Shown in pieces: positions 1 through 7,176 of a stretch of 8,891 bases of DNA. Below the pieces are notes generated by a model, which was not told the origin of the DNA, searched no databases, and saw nothing but the letters and a program-made list of their open reading frames with translations. Each line of letters starts with the position of its first letter. Position 1 is the first letter of the stretch. The stretch is from JBDTMC01 sp039934475. Its GTDB lineage: Bacteria; Acidobacteriota; Terriglobia; Bryobacterales; Bryobacteraceae. The DNA lies in the NCBI GenBank assembly GCA_039934475.1, contig JBDTMC010000329.1, forward strand, positions 1 through 8,891, read 5' to 3'. The position numbers and the translations under genes are program-made.

Positions 1-2300
1 CCGTAGATACCCACCGCCGCCAGCGTCATGGCCAGCCCGGCGAAAAGCGTCAGAAGCAGTGCACTGAATCGCCGCCGCGCCAGTCCGGCGCCAAGGTGCT
101 TCTCCAGTGTGCCGAGATTCTGAAGCGGTAGGTTGCTGTCGGCTTGCGCCACCAGGGCGCGGAGGGCGGGCATCAGCGAATCTGGCGCGGAAGTCGTTCG
201 CAGCACCACGGTCATGCCGGAAGGGCGTTGCTGGGTGAAGGGTTGGAAGATCTCCGGATAGGATGTGGCGTCGAGGCCTTCTTGTTTGATATCGCCCACC
301 ACGCCGACGATCTCGATCGTGGGTCCCTCAATGTAGGGTCCGCCGACTTTGATCCGCTGTCCCACGGCCGATTGATTGGGCCACCACGTGCGAGCCAGAG
401 CTTCATTGATCACCGCCACTTTGGGTGAGGCCGGAGTATCGGTCGATGTAAATTCGCGCCCTTGTCGAAGGGGCACGCCGATGGTCTGGAAGTACCCGGC
501 GGCGGCGTTGTTGAACAAGGCTACGGGCACCTCATTGCGCGCAGGCGGGGCCCGGCCGGCAACCGAATAGAACCAGTCGCCGCAGTCGCCTTCGCCAGGA
601 GGGCAGGAGATGGCGCTGACAGCCGTAACTCCCGGTAGTGTTCGGGTAGTGTCAATGAGCCGCGTGTAGAAGTCGGAAATGGCTTCCGGGCTGCGATAGG
701 ACGCGCCGGGAAGTTGCAGAGCGAAGGTGACCACACCAGCCGGCTGAAAACCGGGGCTGGCTGTTTGCGCGGCGATCAAGCTCCGCAAGAGAAGTGCAGA
801 ACCGAAGGCGAGGAGGAAGGTCAGCGCGACTTCGCCGATCACCAGAAGGTTGCGCAGCGTTTGACGCTGCTTGCCGCCTCCCGTCAGCCGTTGGCCTTCG
901 CGCAGTGTGGTCGCAAGATCAACCCGCGCGGCGGTCGCGAGCGGAGCGATGCTGGCCAGCAGCCCCGCGCCCAGTGTGACCCCGCACGCGAACAGCAGCA
1001 CGGTGAGGTTGAGAGACGTCTCCGCCAGCCGCGGAATGTTCGTCGGAGCCAGAGCGATGAGGGCGCGCAAAACCCAATACGCGAAGCCTGCGCCGGCAAG
1101 TCCTCCGGTGGCGGCAAGGGCGAGGTTTTCCGTCAGCAACTGGCGCGCGACTCTCCAGCTACCGGCTCCGATGGCCTTCCGCAGCGCGAGTTCGCTGGCA
1201 CGAGACGTGTTGCGCGCCAGCAGCAGGCTGGCCACGTTGGCGCACCCGATCAGCAAGATCAGCACGGCGGCGCCGGTGAGCAGCAGAAGAGGATTGCGTA
1301 GATCGCCGCTGGTGTGATCGGTGAGAAATATGCCGTAGCTGCGGTGTTCGTTTTCTGGGCCGGGGTCAGCCTGGGCAAGACGGCTGAGGATGGTGTCAAG
1401 ATCGTTGCGCGCGGCGGCCAACGTGACGCCGGGTTTCAAACGTCCCAGCGCGCGGATAGAGCCATGCTCGGTGCGTCCCACCATCTTGGCGGCGGTGCGG
1501 CCCAGTGGCAGATAGTAGTCGGCTCGCCAGGGCTCCCACTGCGGCGCGGCCACGCCAGCCACCTCATACAACGTGCCGCTAAGGTTGAGCGTCGTGCCGA
1601 CGATACTCGTGTCGCCACCGAGACGGCCCGACCAGAAACGATGAGCCAGCACAATGGTGGGCGGCGCGCCGGCTTGCTGGTCGGCATCCACCAGCATCCG
1701 GCCCAGCAAGGGGCGCATGCCGAGCAAAGCGAAGTAGGGCGTGGTGGCAAGCACGCCGCGCGTGATGGTCGCCTCGCCGCGTCCGGTGAGCGTCTGTTCG
1801 GTGAAGGTGTAGGCGGCCATCTCATCGAACGTCCGGTTATCTTCCCTCCAATGACGGAAGTTACCCCAGGTGACACTGATACCTTCGGCCTTGCCGGTGG
1901 ATTCGCCCAACCAGACCAGCCGTTCGCCGTTCGGATACGGAAGAGGCTTCAGCAGGACGGCGTTCACCACGCTGAAGATGGCGGTATTGACTCCGATGCC
2001 AAGCGCAAGCGTGAGGACGACGACGGCTGAGAAACCGGGCGACCGGAACATCGTGCGAATGCCGTAGCGGATGTCATGGAACAGGCTCTCCAGCGAGGGC
2101 AGACCCCACGCCTCCCGCGTCTGCTCGGCAATGCGGGTCGTGTTTCCAAACGCGCGCCGAGCGGCGCTGTCCGCATCCTGCGTGGGAAGGCCGCGTTCGC
2201 GCAATTCGTCGCGTTCCATTGCCAGGTGTGTTTCCAATTCTTCGGCGAGATCCGCTTCGAAGTTCGGCCGTCCGCGTAGTTTGTTCCACCATTCGCGCAT
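1..2300 (-). CDS. ADOP-type ABC transporter permease (FtsX/MacB-like), 3' end outside window
   Basis: Reading the complement from the ATG at 2300 gives an uninterrupted frame of 766 codons to the window edge. I translated most of it and saw no stop. The N-terminus (MREWWNKLRGRPNFEADL, then EELETHL) is the soluble head typical of acidobacterial duplicated orphan permeases. A first membrane segment follows at about residues 90-112 (TLALGIGVNTAIFSVVNAVLL), then a periplasmic MacB-like domain. FtsX-type segments start near residue 335 (LILLIGCANVASLLLAR, then ELALRKAIGA), with further helices near 390-450 and 490-510. A second periplasmic domain leads to LLTLFAGLAMTLAAVGIYG at the edge. By family comparison about 100 C-terminal residues (last helices) are missing. 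The start is supported by a GGAGG 9 bases upstream, inside the end of padR. These permeases lack an adjacent ATPase, and none is seen here. Family identity is strong; the substrate is unknown. Confidence 0.93.
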   Translation of the reverse strand, partial: MREWWNKLRGRPNFEADLAEELETHLAMERDELRERGLPTQDADSAARRAFGNTTRIAEQTREAWGLPSLESLFHDIRYGIRTMFRSPGFSAVVVLTLALGIGVNTAIFSVVNAVLLKPLPYPNGERLVWLGESTGKAEGISVTWGNFRHWREDNRTFDEMAAYTFTEQTLTGRGEATITRGVLATTPYFALLGMRPLLGRMLVDADQQAGAPPTIVLAHRFWSGRLGGDTSIVGTTLNLSGTLYEVAGVAAPQWEPWRADYYLPLGRTAAKMVGRTEHGSIRALGRLKPGVTLAAARNDLDTILSRLAQADPGPENEHRSYGIFLTDHTSGDLRNPLLLLTGAAVLILLIGCANVASLLLARNTSRASELALRKAIGAGSWRVARQLLTENLALAATGGLAGAGFAYWVLRALIALAPTNIPRLAETSLNLTVLLFACGVTLGAGLLASIAPLATAARVDLATTLREGQRLTGGGKQRQTLRNLLVIGEVALTFLLAFGSALLLRSLIAAQTASPGFQPAGVVTFALQLPGASYRSPEAISDFYTRLIDTTRTLPGVTAVSAISCPPGEGDCGDWFYSVAGRAPPARNEVPVALFNNAAAGYFQTIGVPLRQGREFTSTDTPASPKVAVINEALARTWWPNQSAVGQRIKVGGPYIEGPTIEIVGVVGDIKQEGLDATSYPEIFQPFTQQRPSGMTVVLRTTSAPDSLMPALRALVAQADSNLPLQNLGTLEKHLGAGLARRRFSALLLTLFAGLAMTLAAVGIY

Positions 2301-2304
2301 CGGT

Positions 2305-2655
2305 TTATGCCTCCGGCTTCAGCACACGCGTCATGGCTTCCACAAAGCGCTCCCACTTCGTGGTTTCTTGGATCAGTTGTTTGCGGCCCCCCGGCGTGAG
2401 GCGGTAATACCGGGCGCGCCGCGCGTTAGGAGAGGTCTTCCATTGGGCCGCCAGCCAGCCCCGCTGCTGCAATCGTTGTAACGCCGGATACAGCGAGCCG
2501 TTGTCGACGACGAACTCCTCGCCCGACTCGCGGGCCAGGAATTGGCCGATTCCGTAAGCATGATTGGCTCCGGCCTGGAGGCTGCGGAGGATGAGCACTT
2601 CGAGAGTTCCCTGCAGGAAATCGAGCGGCTCCCGTGGATTGTCTACCGTAGACAT
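2305..2655 (-). CDS. PadR family transcriptional regulator
   Basis: The 116-residue product is a complete PadR-type winged-helix repressor. It contains LQGTLEVLILRSL (14-26), HAYGIGQFL (32-40), the recognition-helix region NGSLYPALQRLQQRGWL (52-68) and the wing ARYYRLTPGGRKQL (81-94). I chose the ATG at 2655 because the protein then begins just before the conserved helix. An in-frame TTG at 2694 would add 13 unrelated residues. No good Shine-Dalgarno precedes the ATG. Overlapping palindromes cover the start codon and suggest autoregulation. The stop lies 4 bases before the ADOP permease start, so the two are probably transcribed and translated together. PadR regulators next to ADOP genes are a common acidobacterial arrangement, so control of the permease is the likely role. 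The inducer is unknown. Confidence 0.93.
   Translation of the reverse strand: MSTVDNPREPLDFLQGTLEVLILRSLQAGANHAYGIGQFLARESGEEFVVDNGSLYPALQRLQQRGWLAAQWKTSPNARRARYYRLTPGGRKQLIQETTKWERFVEAMTRVLKPEA
2310..2314 (-). promoter_or_regulatory. Ribosome binding site of the ADOP permease gene
   Basis: GGAGG on the minus strand lies 9 bases before the ATG at 2300 and inside the last sense codons of padR. It fixes the permease start and suggests translational coupling to padR. Confidence 0.6.
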
Positions 2656-2660
2656 TCTAC
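2641..2660. promoter_or_regulatory. Overlapping palindromes at the padR start, candidate PadR operator
   Basis: Two perfect inverted repeats share an arm: GTCTAC-c-GTAGAC (2641-2653) and GTAGA-cat-TCTAC (2648-2660). The ATG of padR (2655-2653) lies in the second spacer. Three alternating TCTAC/GTAGA half-sites in 20 bases is the sort of arrangement a dimeric winged-helix repressor binds, so autoregulation is inferred. A TTGACA lies upstream on the minus strand (2694-2689), but I see no good -10 hexamer at normal spacing. Binding is not shown by the sequence. Confidence 0.45.
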
Positions 2661-2702
2661 TGATAGGGTGCGCCGGATGGCGCGACAGTGTCAAGCGAAT
2701 TC

Positions 2703-3665
2703 TTAGTGCTTGGGCTTGATGGTGGACTGGCCAAGGCCGGGGTTCGGAGCATCCACGTCATAGTCGCCAAAGTAGCCGGTGCGCGCCTGGACGCGATAGC
2801 CGGGCTTGTTCACCGTTAGTTCCACTTTGTGGAAGCGGTCCTTGGAACGAGGGACATTCTTCGGGTAGTAACCGATGACGTATTGAGTGCGCAGGTCGCG
2901 TAGAATGTCGTCGAAGGCGCGGTCGAGGGACGAGATGCTCGGCAAAAAGACGCGCCCTCCGGTTTGCACGGCAAGGGTTTCGAGCGCGTTTTCGCCGCCG
3001 CGATTGCGACCCGGATCGGAAGCGATCGGGATTACGAGGACCGGATAGATGACGGCGTCGGCGCCCTGTACCGCCTCCAGCGCGTCGTGAAACTTCTTCG
3101 TGCTGGTGGTGTCTCCCCCGTCCGTGACGATGACGATGACGTGGCGTCCATCGCGGGTTCCCAGGGCTTCTGAGGAGAGGTAAAGAGCGTCGTACATTGA
3201 GGTGCCTCCCTCGGATTTGATGCTCCTCAGCGCGCCTTCCAGACGCTGTATCCGCCGCGTAAAGTTCGATTGTATGGTCACCTCGTAGTTGAACGTGTAG
3301 AGGGAGACCGCATCGTTAGGGTTGCCTTCCTGGAAGATGGCGCGCAAGAATTTGCGAACGGATTCGACTTCGTACTTCAACTCGATCGCCGTGGAACCGC
3401 TGGTATCCAGCAGCAGCGTCACCGACAATGGTTGACCCGATTCGCGTTCAAAGAGGACGACATCCTGGGGCACTCCGTTTTCTGTGAGTCGGAAGTCCTC
3501 CTTGGCGAGTGAACTCACTAAGGCTCCACGGGCGTCCTTCACGGTGGCCATAAGGCGCACCAGGCGCACGTCCATACGAAAGGTCTCCTGCGCCGCCACC
3601 GGAGCGGCCGCCAGTAGGGCCAACCATTCACGGCGGCTCAGCGTTGAATTACGGAATCGTCCCAC
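2703..3665 (-). CDS. VWFA-related secreted protein (acidobacterial type)
   Basis: The 320-residue product has an N-terminal export signal: SRREW (10-14), a short hydrophobic stretch, and Ala-rich VAAQ near 26, a likely cleavage site. The twin-arginine pair hints at Tat export. A short beta-rich domain follows (about 30-75: VRLMATVKDARG, then EDFRLTENG). The von Willebrand A domain starts near 80. Its metal-binding MIDAS residues are complete: DTSGS (87-91), Thr155 in GGTSMYD, and Asp182 in TDGGD. The C-terminal part has TQYVIGYYP (260-268) and a YRVQARTGYF block, as in the acidobacterial VWFA-related family. The start is a GTG. An in-frame TGA at 3674-3672 excludes any longer version, and a GAGG precedes it. 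This GTG lies inside the 3' end of moaDE (28-base overlap). It probably binds proteins or metal outside the cytoplasm; the partner is unknown. Confidence 0.9.
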   Translation of the reverse strand: MGRFRNSTLSRREWLALLAAAPVAAQETFRMDVRLVRLMATVKDARGALVSSLAKEDFRLTENGVPQDVVLFERESGQPLSVTLLLDTSGSTAIELKYEVESVRKFLRAIFQEGNPNDAVSLYTFNYEVTIQSNFTRRIQRLEGALRSIKSEGGTSMYDALYLSSEALGTRDGRHVIVIVTDGGDTTSTKKFHDALEAVQGADAVIYPVLVIPIASDPGRNRGGENALETLAVQTGGRVFLPSISSLDRAFDDILRDLRTQYVIGYYPKNVPRSKDRFHKVELTVNKPGYRVQARTGYFGDYDVDAPNPGLGQSTIKPKH

Positions 3666-4354
3666 TCGCCCTCAACCCATACTTCGCCATCGACGAAGTA
3701 CTCTTTCTTCCACACGGGAACCAACTTCTTCAAGCGGTTGATACCTTCCAGCGCGGCATCGAACGCGGCCCGCCGGTGCGGGGAACAGACCGTGACCACA
3801 ACGCTGGTTTCGCCAATTTCCATGCGCCCCAAGCGGTGGACCATCGCCACCAGCCCCACGTCGTGCGCGGCAGCCACTTCACGGCCGATCGACGCCATCA
3901 TCCGGATGGCCATCGCCTCGTAACACTCGTAATCGAGGAAACGGGTGGCCCGCCCCTTGCTGTTGTTTCGCACGACGCCTTCGAAATGAACGATGGCCCC
4001 ATCGGAACCACGGAGAATGCGTGCCGCCACCTCTTTGATGTCAATCGGCTCGCGAGTGAGCCCGAAAAAGTGTCCAGCGGGATCTTCGATGACATGCGTA
4101 AAGGGTCCGGAGCCCCCGCTGACCGGCGGCAGGAACGCCACTTCGTCGCCCTCGCCCACGTCGGTCGTTGCCGGAGCGAACTCCTGGTTGTGGGCCAGCA
4201 CGATGCTGGAAGCCAATTCCCGGAGCCGCGGGAACTGGGCCGCATAATGCTCGTAGACGCCGTCCAGACGAAGCGGCGCCGGCAGGTCAGGGCAGTCTTC
4301 GGCCCGGCCAACGATGTCTTTCAACATCCCGAAAAAGAGTACACGAATACGCAC
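3638..4354 (-). CDS. moaD/moaE: Fused molybdopterin synthase MoaD-MoaE
   Basis: One frame encodes both molybdopterin synthase subunits, which convert precursor Z (cPMP) to molybdopterin in the cytoplasm. From the GTG at 4354, residues 1-81 match MoaD (IRVLFFGMLKDIVG, then GDEVAFLPPVSGG) and end at Gly80-Gly81, the exact length of E. coli MoaD. Residues 82-238 match MoaE. The active-site positions known from E. coli MoaE appear conserved: Arg129 (Arg39), His193-Arg194 (His103-Arg104), Lys209 (Lys119) and Lys216 (Lys126). An ATG at 4387 would give an N-terminus 11 residues longer. I prefer the GTG because it gives the canonical MoaD length, but this is not certain. Free MoaD needs an exposed C-terminal Gly-Gly for thiocarboxylation; here it is internal. 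Fused, processed MoaD-MoaE proteins are known (MoaX of Mycobacterium tuberculosis), so cleavage after Gly81 is plausible. No other Moco genes are in the window. Confidence 0.93.
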   Translation of the reverse strand: MRIRVLFFGMLKDIVGRAEDCPDLPAPLRLDGVYEHYAAQFPRLRELASSIVLAHNQEFAPATTDVGEGDEVAFLPPVSGGSGPFTHVIEDPAGHFFGLTREPIDIKEVAARILRGSDGAIVHFEGVVRNNSKGRATRFLDYECYEAMAIRMMASIGREVAAAHDVGLVAMVHRLGRMEIGETSVVVTVCSPHRRAAFDAALEGINRLKKLVPVWKKEYFVDGEVWVEGEWDDSVIQR

Positions 4355-4387
4355 AGTCTCAGAATACAAGACCGCCGCGGAGCGCAT

Positions 4388-4773
4388 CCGGTTTCATAGG
4401 GTTACGATTGGGCGATCCGAGTGGACTGAAAGACGCTTCATTCTGGAAGGTGGAGTAGTATGGGCGATGGATCAGTCCCCAGCAGGGAGAACAAGGTCTC
4501 GTCGTTTACCGGCGCTCGGTCGACTGGTGTCCCACGCGGTACCGAACGCAGCGGCGAACGCCAACATGGTGGTGCCATAGTCTCGTGAGCCTGTCCGGCG
4601 CAAGCGTCGGAAGGCAGCGCCCAGATGGGAAGCAGGAGGGCGTCGGTGGGCTCCTTGGCGGCGCGCTAGGCATGTAGAGGTCCTCGGCCTTGGAAATCAT
4701 CTAGGCGAACGGCCCGATTTCGTCGATGACCGCTGCCTCTTGGCTAGCAATTTCTCGGCGGTGGGTTTGCCGC
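4388..4773. other. Gene-poor stretch with broken ORF debris
   Basis: I see no convincing gene here. Short frames include a 42-codon plus-strand ORF from the ATG at 4460 (stop ends at 4588), preceded by GGTGGAG. On the minus strand a 34-codon ORF begins at 4801 (MDKKTHAALSGKPTAEKLLA, stop at 4697). Switching frame there reads AAVIDEIGPFA, a TAG stop, then MISKAEDLYMP. The latter pieces look like protein-like fragments split by frame changes, but I recognise no family. The stretch should also hold the promoter of moaDE (minus strand); I could not pick a clear -35/-10 pair. Confidence 0.4.
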
Positions 4774-5100
4774 TCAGCGCCGCGTGCGTCTTTTTGTCCA
4801 TGTCCGTTGCTTTGCTACCCTCGCCGTACCCCGCACCGCATAAACCTGCAAATCAGGCGAGCAACAGCCGATGAGGATATCGTTGAAGGAGGCGCCATTC
4901 TGCTTCGCCTTTGTTGCGATGGCGAGCATATCATTGCGGGCGTGTTCAGTAACGCCTACTTTGTCCGCCGCCGCTATGAAGTGGCCGTAGGCATCCATTA
5001 AGTCGCTGCCAGTCAGTTCGTAGCCGTAGCCCTCAAGGATTCTTTGGATCGCAAGCCGGCCCACCTGCAAACAGAACTGGGCGTCCTTTTCGAGCAGGCG
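4774..5100 (-). pseudogene. Displaced C-terminal part of the upstream helical-repeat-like gene
   Basis: This frame continues the protein encoded by 5100-6062. From 5100 it reads RLLEKDAQFCLQVGRLAIQRILEGYGYELTGSDLMDAY, then FIAAADKVGVTEHARNDMLA, with the GYGYE-TG block that I recall at the C-terminus of related full-length proteins. It sits -1 relative to the upstream frame, so one base is missing (or two are extra) around 5100-5105, in the string CGTCGCGCGCC. The tail YAVRGTARVAKQRTWTKRRTRR is basic and looks like read-through beyond the ancestral end. An independent start (TTG at 5070) is possible but has no ribosome binding site that I can see. Confidence 0.6.
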
Positions 5101-6062
5101 CGCGACGCGCGGCTAAGCGTGCGCGGGTCGGTTTGGCCCGTTGTCGCAAATTGCAGGGCGAGGTCAAGTAAGCCGGCGTCCTTGGCTGCGGCAAACCAAC
5201 GCCCAGCATCGCCGCTCGATTCAGCCAGTTCCAAGAGAATCCTATTTGGCTCGCGGCCGGGGTATTTCCGGGCGATGGCACGGAACGTGGTGAGGCCGGT
5301 TGAGGAGGCGTTTGCGGTCAACGCATACTTCTCGTATGCTTCGTCTGTTCGGCCGGCATCAAGCAGGATTCTCTCACAGGCGGCATCGATGGCGGCATCC
5401 GGTTGGTTCAAGCCGCGTGATGCTTCGGCGTACGCCAGGGCTTCATCAATGTGGCCTTCCGCTTCCAGAGCCTGCACGCCGAATTTGCGGTCCTGCCAGT
5501 AGGGAAACCGCTGGAGCGACAGTACATCGAGCAGTTCCTTGTGCCGCCCCGCTGCAACCAGGCTGGACAGGCAGACGCTCGTCCCGCGCACGTAGTTTCC
5601 GGGCCGCGGGTCAGACCAGGCAGTCCGCAGCAACGCGAGGAGTTGGTCCGCCCAAAACGTCGCGATTTCCGGAGAACCGCATAGTTCGCCCCACCGGTCT
5701 TCCACCATCCAAAGGTAATCGACGCCGTCTTCCTGGACCGCTTGCCAAAGCCGATGCAGCCACTTTTCTCGGACCTTTCGGTCCGCCGGAGCGCAGATTA
5801 CGAGGGGCAACAACTCGCCCTGCGTCCAGTTGACTGCGCCACTCAGCGCTCCCGAGGAAGTATCGATATGCTCGAACGCCGGCCAAATCCTCTCCATGAG
5901 GCTTACGACCCCATCAGCGGCGTTGATCGGATCGACTTTCGCAACCTTCTTGATCTCTGTAACGGCTTGGCGCAAGCGCTCGCAAGCGAGGCGTGTGCTA
6001 TCCCATCCAAACGCCCGGGTTCGAAGCCGAGACTTGAACTCCCAAGTGACTTTCGTTGGCAT
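5013..6062 (-). CDS. Uncharacterised helical-repeat-like protein, frameshifted near its C-terminus
   Basis: The 349-residue frame starts at ATG 6062 (MPTKVTWEFKSRLRTRAFGW). Upstream in-frame ATG 6083 and GTG 6125 are possible, but the sequence before MPTKV looks non-conserved. It is predominantly helical with repeat-like segments: HIDEALAYAEASRG, then AIDAACERILLDAGRTDEAYEKYAL, then TFRAIARKYP, resembling tetratricopeptide-type solenoids. I recall similar uncharacterised proteins in diverse bacteria but cannot name a function. There is no signal peptide or membrane segment. After about codon 320 (near 5102) the residues (SKRTPSSVCRWAGLRSKE) stop looking like the family. The expected continuation (RLLEKDAQFCLQVGRLAIQRILEGYGYELTG) is in the next frame. 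The gene is therefore broken, or the sequence has a one-base error in the CGCGCG tract. It is divergent from the DUF1186/SEC-C gene. Confidence 0.7.
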   Translation of the reverse strand: MPTKVTWEFKSRLRTRAFGWDSTRLACERLRQAVTEIKKVAKVDPINAADGVVSLMERIWPAFEHIDTSSGALSGAVNWTQGELLPLVICAPADRKVREKWLHRLWQAVQEDGVDYLWMVEDRWGELCGSPEIATFWADQLLALLRTAWSDPRPGNYVRGTSVCLSSLVAAGRHKELLDVLSLQRFPYWQDRKFGVQALEAEGHIDEALAYAEASRGLNQPDAAIDAACERILLDAGRTDEAYEKYALTANASSTGLTTFRAIARKYPGREPNRILLELAESSGDAGRWFAAAKDAGLLDLALQFATTGQTDPRTLSRASRACSKRTPSSVCRWAGLRSKESLRATATN

Positions 6063-6080
6063 TGACTGAAAATATTCTTG

Positions 6081-6109
6081 CATATGGTGGCGCGCTGATC
6101 GTAGGACAA
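6081..6109 (-). promoter_or_regulatory. Weak candidate promoter for the minus-strand helical-repeat gene
   Basis: On the minus strand, TTGTCC (6109-6104) and CATATG (6086-6081) are separated by 17 bases, about 19 bases before the ATG at 6062. The -10 matches the consensus at only three positions, so this is tentative. It lies in the 118-base divergent spacer shared with the plus-strand DUF1186/SEC-C gene. Confidence 0.25.
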
Positions 6110-6180
6110 GGGAGTGCAGAACCACGGCCGCCTGAAAGCGCTCGCGTCGCTGCGAAATGTCCGCTATTCTACAACCCTCT

Positions 6181-7065
6181 ATGGAAATATCCGAGATCTT
6201 GCATCAGATTGAAAGAACGAGTGGAAAGTTCCCGCGAGGCGCTGTCGAAGCGGCCGTGGCGCAACGGGAGGAGGTCACACCAGATCTTCTGCGCATCCTG
6301 GAGGAAACAGTGGACCGGGCGGCGCAACTCGGGGCCGAGGGCGATCAAATGGCGCATCTGTATGCCATGTTCCTGCTGGCACAGTTCCGCGAGACTCGCG
6401 CTTACCCCCTTGTGGTCCGCTTTGCGTTGCTTCCCGGTGACCTCCAGTATTCTCTTTGTGGCGATTTCATTACCGAAAACCTCGGGCAGGTATTGGCGTC
6501 AGTGTGTGGCGGCGAACTGGAAGGGATTCAGTCCGTAATCGAGAATGAGGACGCCGACGAGTGGGCCCGAGGTGCTGCTCTGAGTGGTCTTGTGACGCTG
6601 GTTGCCGCACGACAGAAGAGCCGTGACGAGATCATGAGCTACTTGGCGCGCCTGTTCCGGGGCACGTTGGCGCGACGGTGGTCACACGTGTGGGATGCGC
6701 TGGTCTCCCGTAGCTCCGAACTTTGCCCCGCCGAACTGATCGAGGATATCGAGCAGGCTTACGAGGAGGGCCTCGTCGACCCCAGCTACATTCGTCTTGA
6801 GGATGTCAAGAGCTACCTCGACATCGGCGAGAATCAAGCTCTGGCCAGACTGGCAGACGATCCCCATCGACGCCTGGTGGAGGACACCGTGGCAGAGATG
6901 GCTTGGTGGGAATGTTTTAAGGACGACAGGCCAGGCGGGGTGAAGGGTGAGGCAAAGGCTTCGGCGGCTGCCTCTTCTCAGAAGAACACAATGCCCAAGA
7001 CGGGCAGGAACGAACCATGTCCGTGCGGCAGTGGCAAGAAGTTCAAGAAATGCTGCGGCGCATGA
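6181..7065 (+). CDS. DUF1186-like protein with C-terminal SEC-C zinc-binding motif
   Basis: The 294-residue product begins MEISEILHQIERTSGKFPRG, the usual opening of DUF1186-type proteins, so I chose the ATG at 6181. The in-frame ATG at 6157 would add 8 residues, and neither start has a clear ribosome binding site. The body (about 1-240) is helical and HEAT-like (MAHLYAMFLLAQFRETRAYPLVV, then WARGAALSGLVTLV). A charged linker leads to GRNEPCPCGSGKKFKKCCGA. This is a complete SEC-C motif with Cys280, Cys282, Cys291 and Cys292 as zinc ligands, as at the SecA C-terminus. SEC-C modules occur on many proteins without secretion roles, so a link to SecA or SecB is not implied. A TATTCT at 6165-6170 is -10-like, but no good -35 is seen. 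The function is unknown. Confidence 0.85.
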   Translation: MEISEILHQIERTSGKFPRGAVEAAVAQREEVTPDLLRILEETVDRAAQLGAEGDQMAHLYAMFLLAQFRETRAYPLVVRFALLPGDLQYSLCGDFITENLGQVLASVCGGELEGIQSVIENEDADEWARGAALSGLVTLVAARQKSRDEIMSYLARLFRGTLARRWSHVWDALVSRSSELCPAELIEDIEQAYEEGLVDPSYIRLEDVKSYLDIGENQALARLADDPHRRLVEDTVAEMAWWECFKDDRPGGVKGEAKASAAASSQKNTMPKTGRNEPCPCGSGKKFKKCCGA

Positions 7066-7176
7066 ACACCCGCGCGGTCTAGCAGCAGAAGCTACCTTAC
7101 TCGTTCCCGCGAGCCTCTTGCAAAACTATTGGCGCGCAAACAAGAGAAAAAGGCAGGAAGTTATGGAAGGAAGGGA

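Noticed and set aside
714..2030. Long plus-strand open frames (714-1301 and 1314-2030)
   Set aside because: They lie antisense to the ADOP permease, whose frame is continuous and matches its family throughout. Their products are Arg/Gly/Gln-rich without recognisable domains.
3644..4399. 251-codon plus-strand open frame
   Set aside because: It is the mirror of moaDE, which has a clear two-domain match and conserved active-site residues. High GC keeps the opposite strand open.
5300..5833. 177-codon plus-strand open frame
   Set aside because: It is antisense to the helical-repeat-like gene, and its product is Arg/Pro-rich with no domain.
6015..6040. GGTTCGAAGCC resembling a tRNA T-loop
   Set aside because: No acceptor, D or anticodon stems can be formed around it, and it lies inside the coding frame starting at 6062.
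7136..7152. Similarity between GCAAACAAGAGAAAAA left of the IS and GCAAATCAAGCAAAAA right of it
   Set aside because: It needs a shift and gaps, and does not abut the proposed ends, so it is not a target-site duplication.
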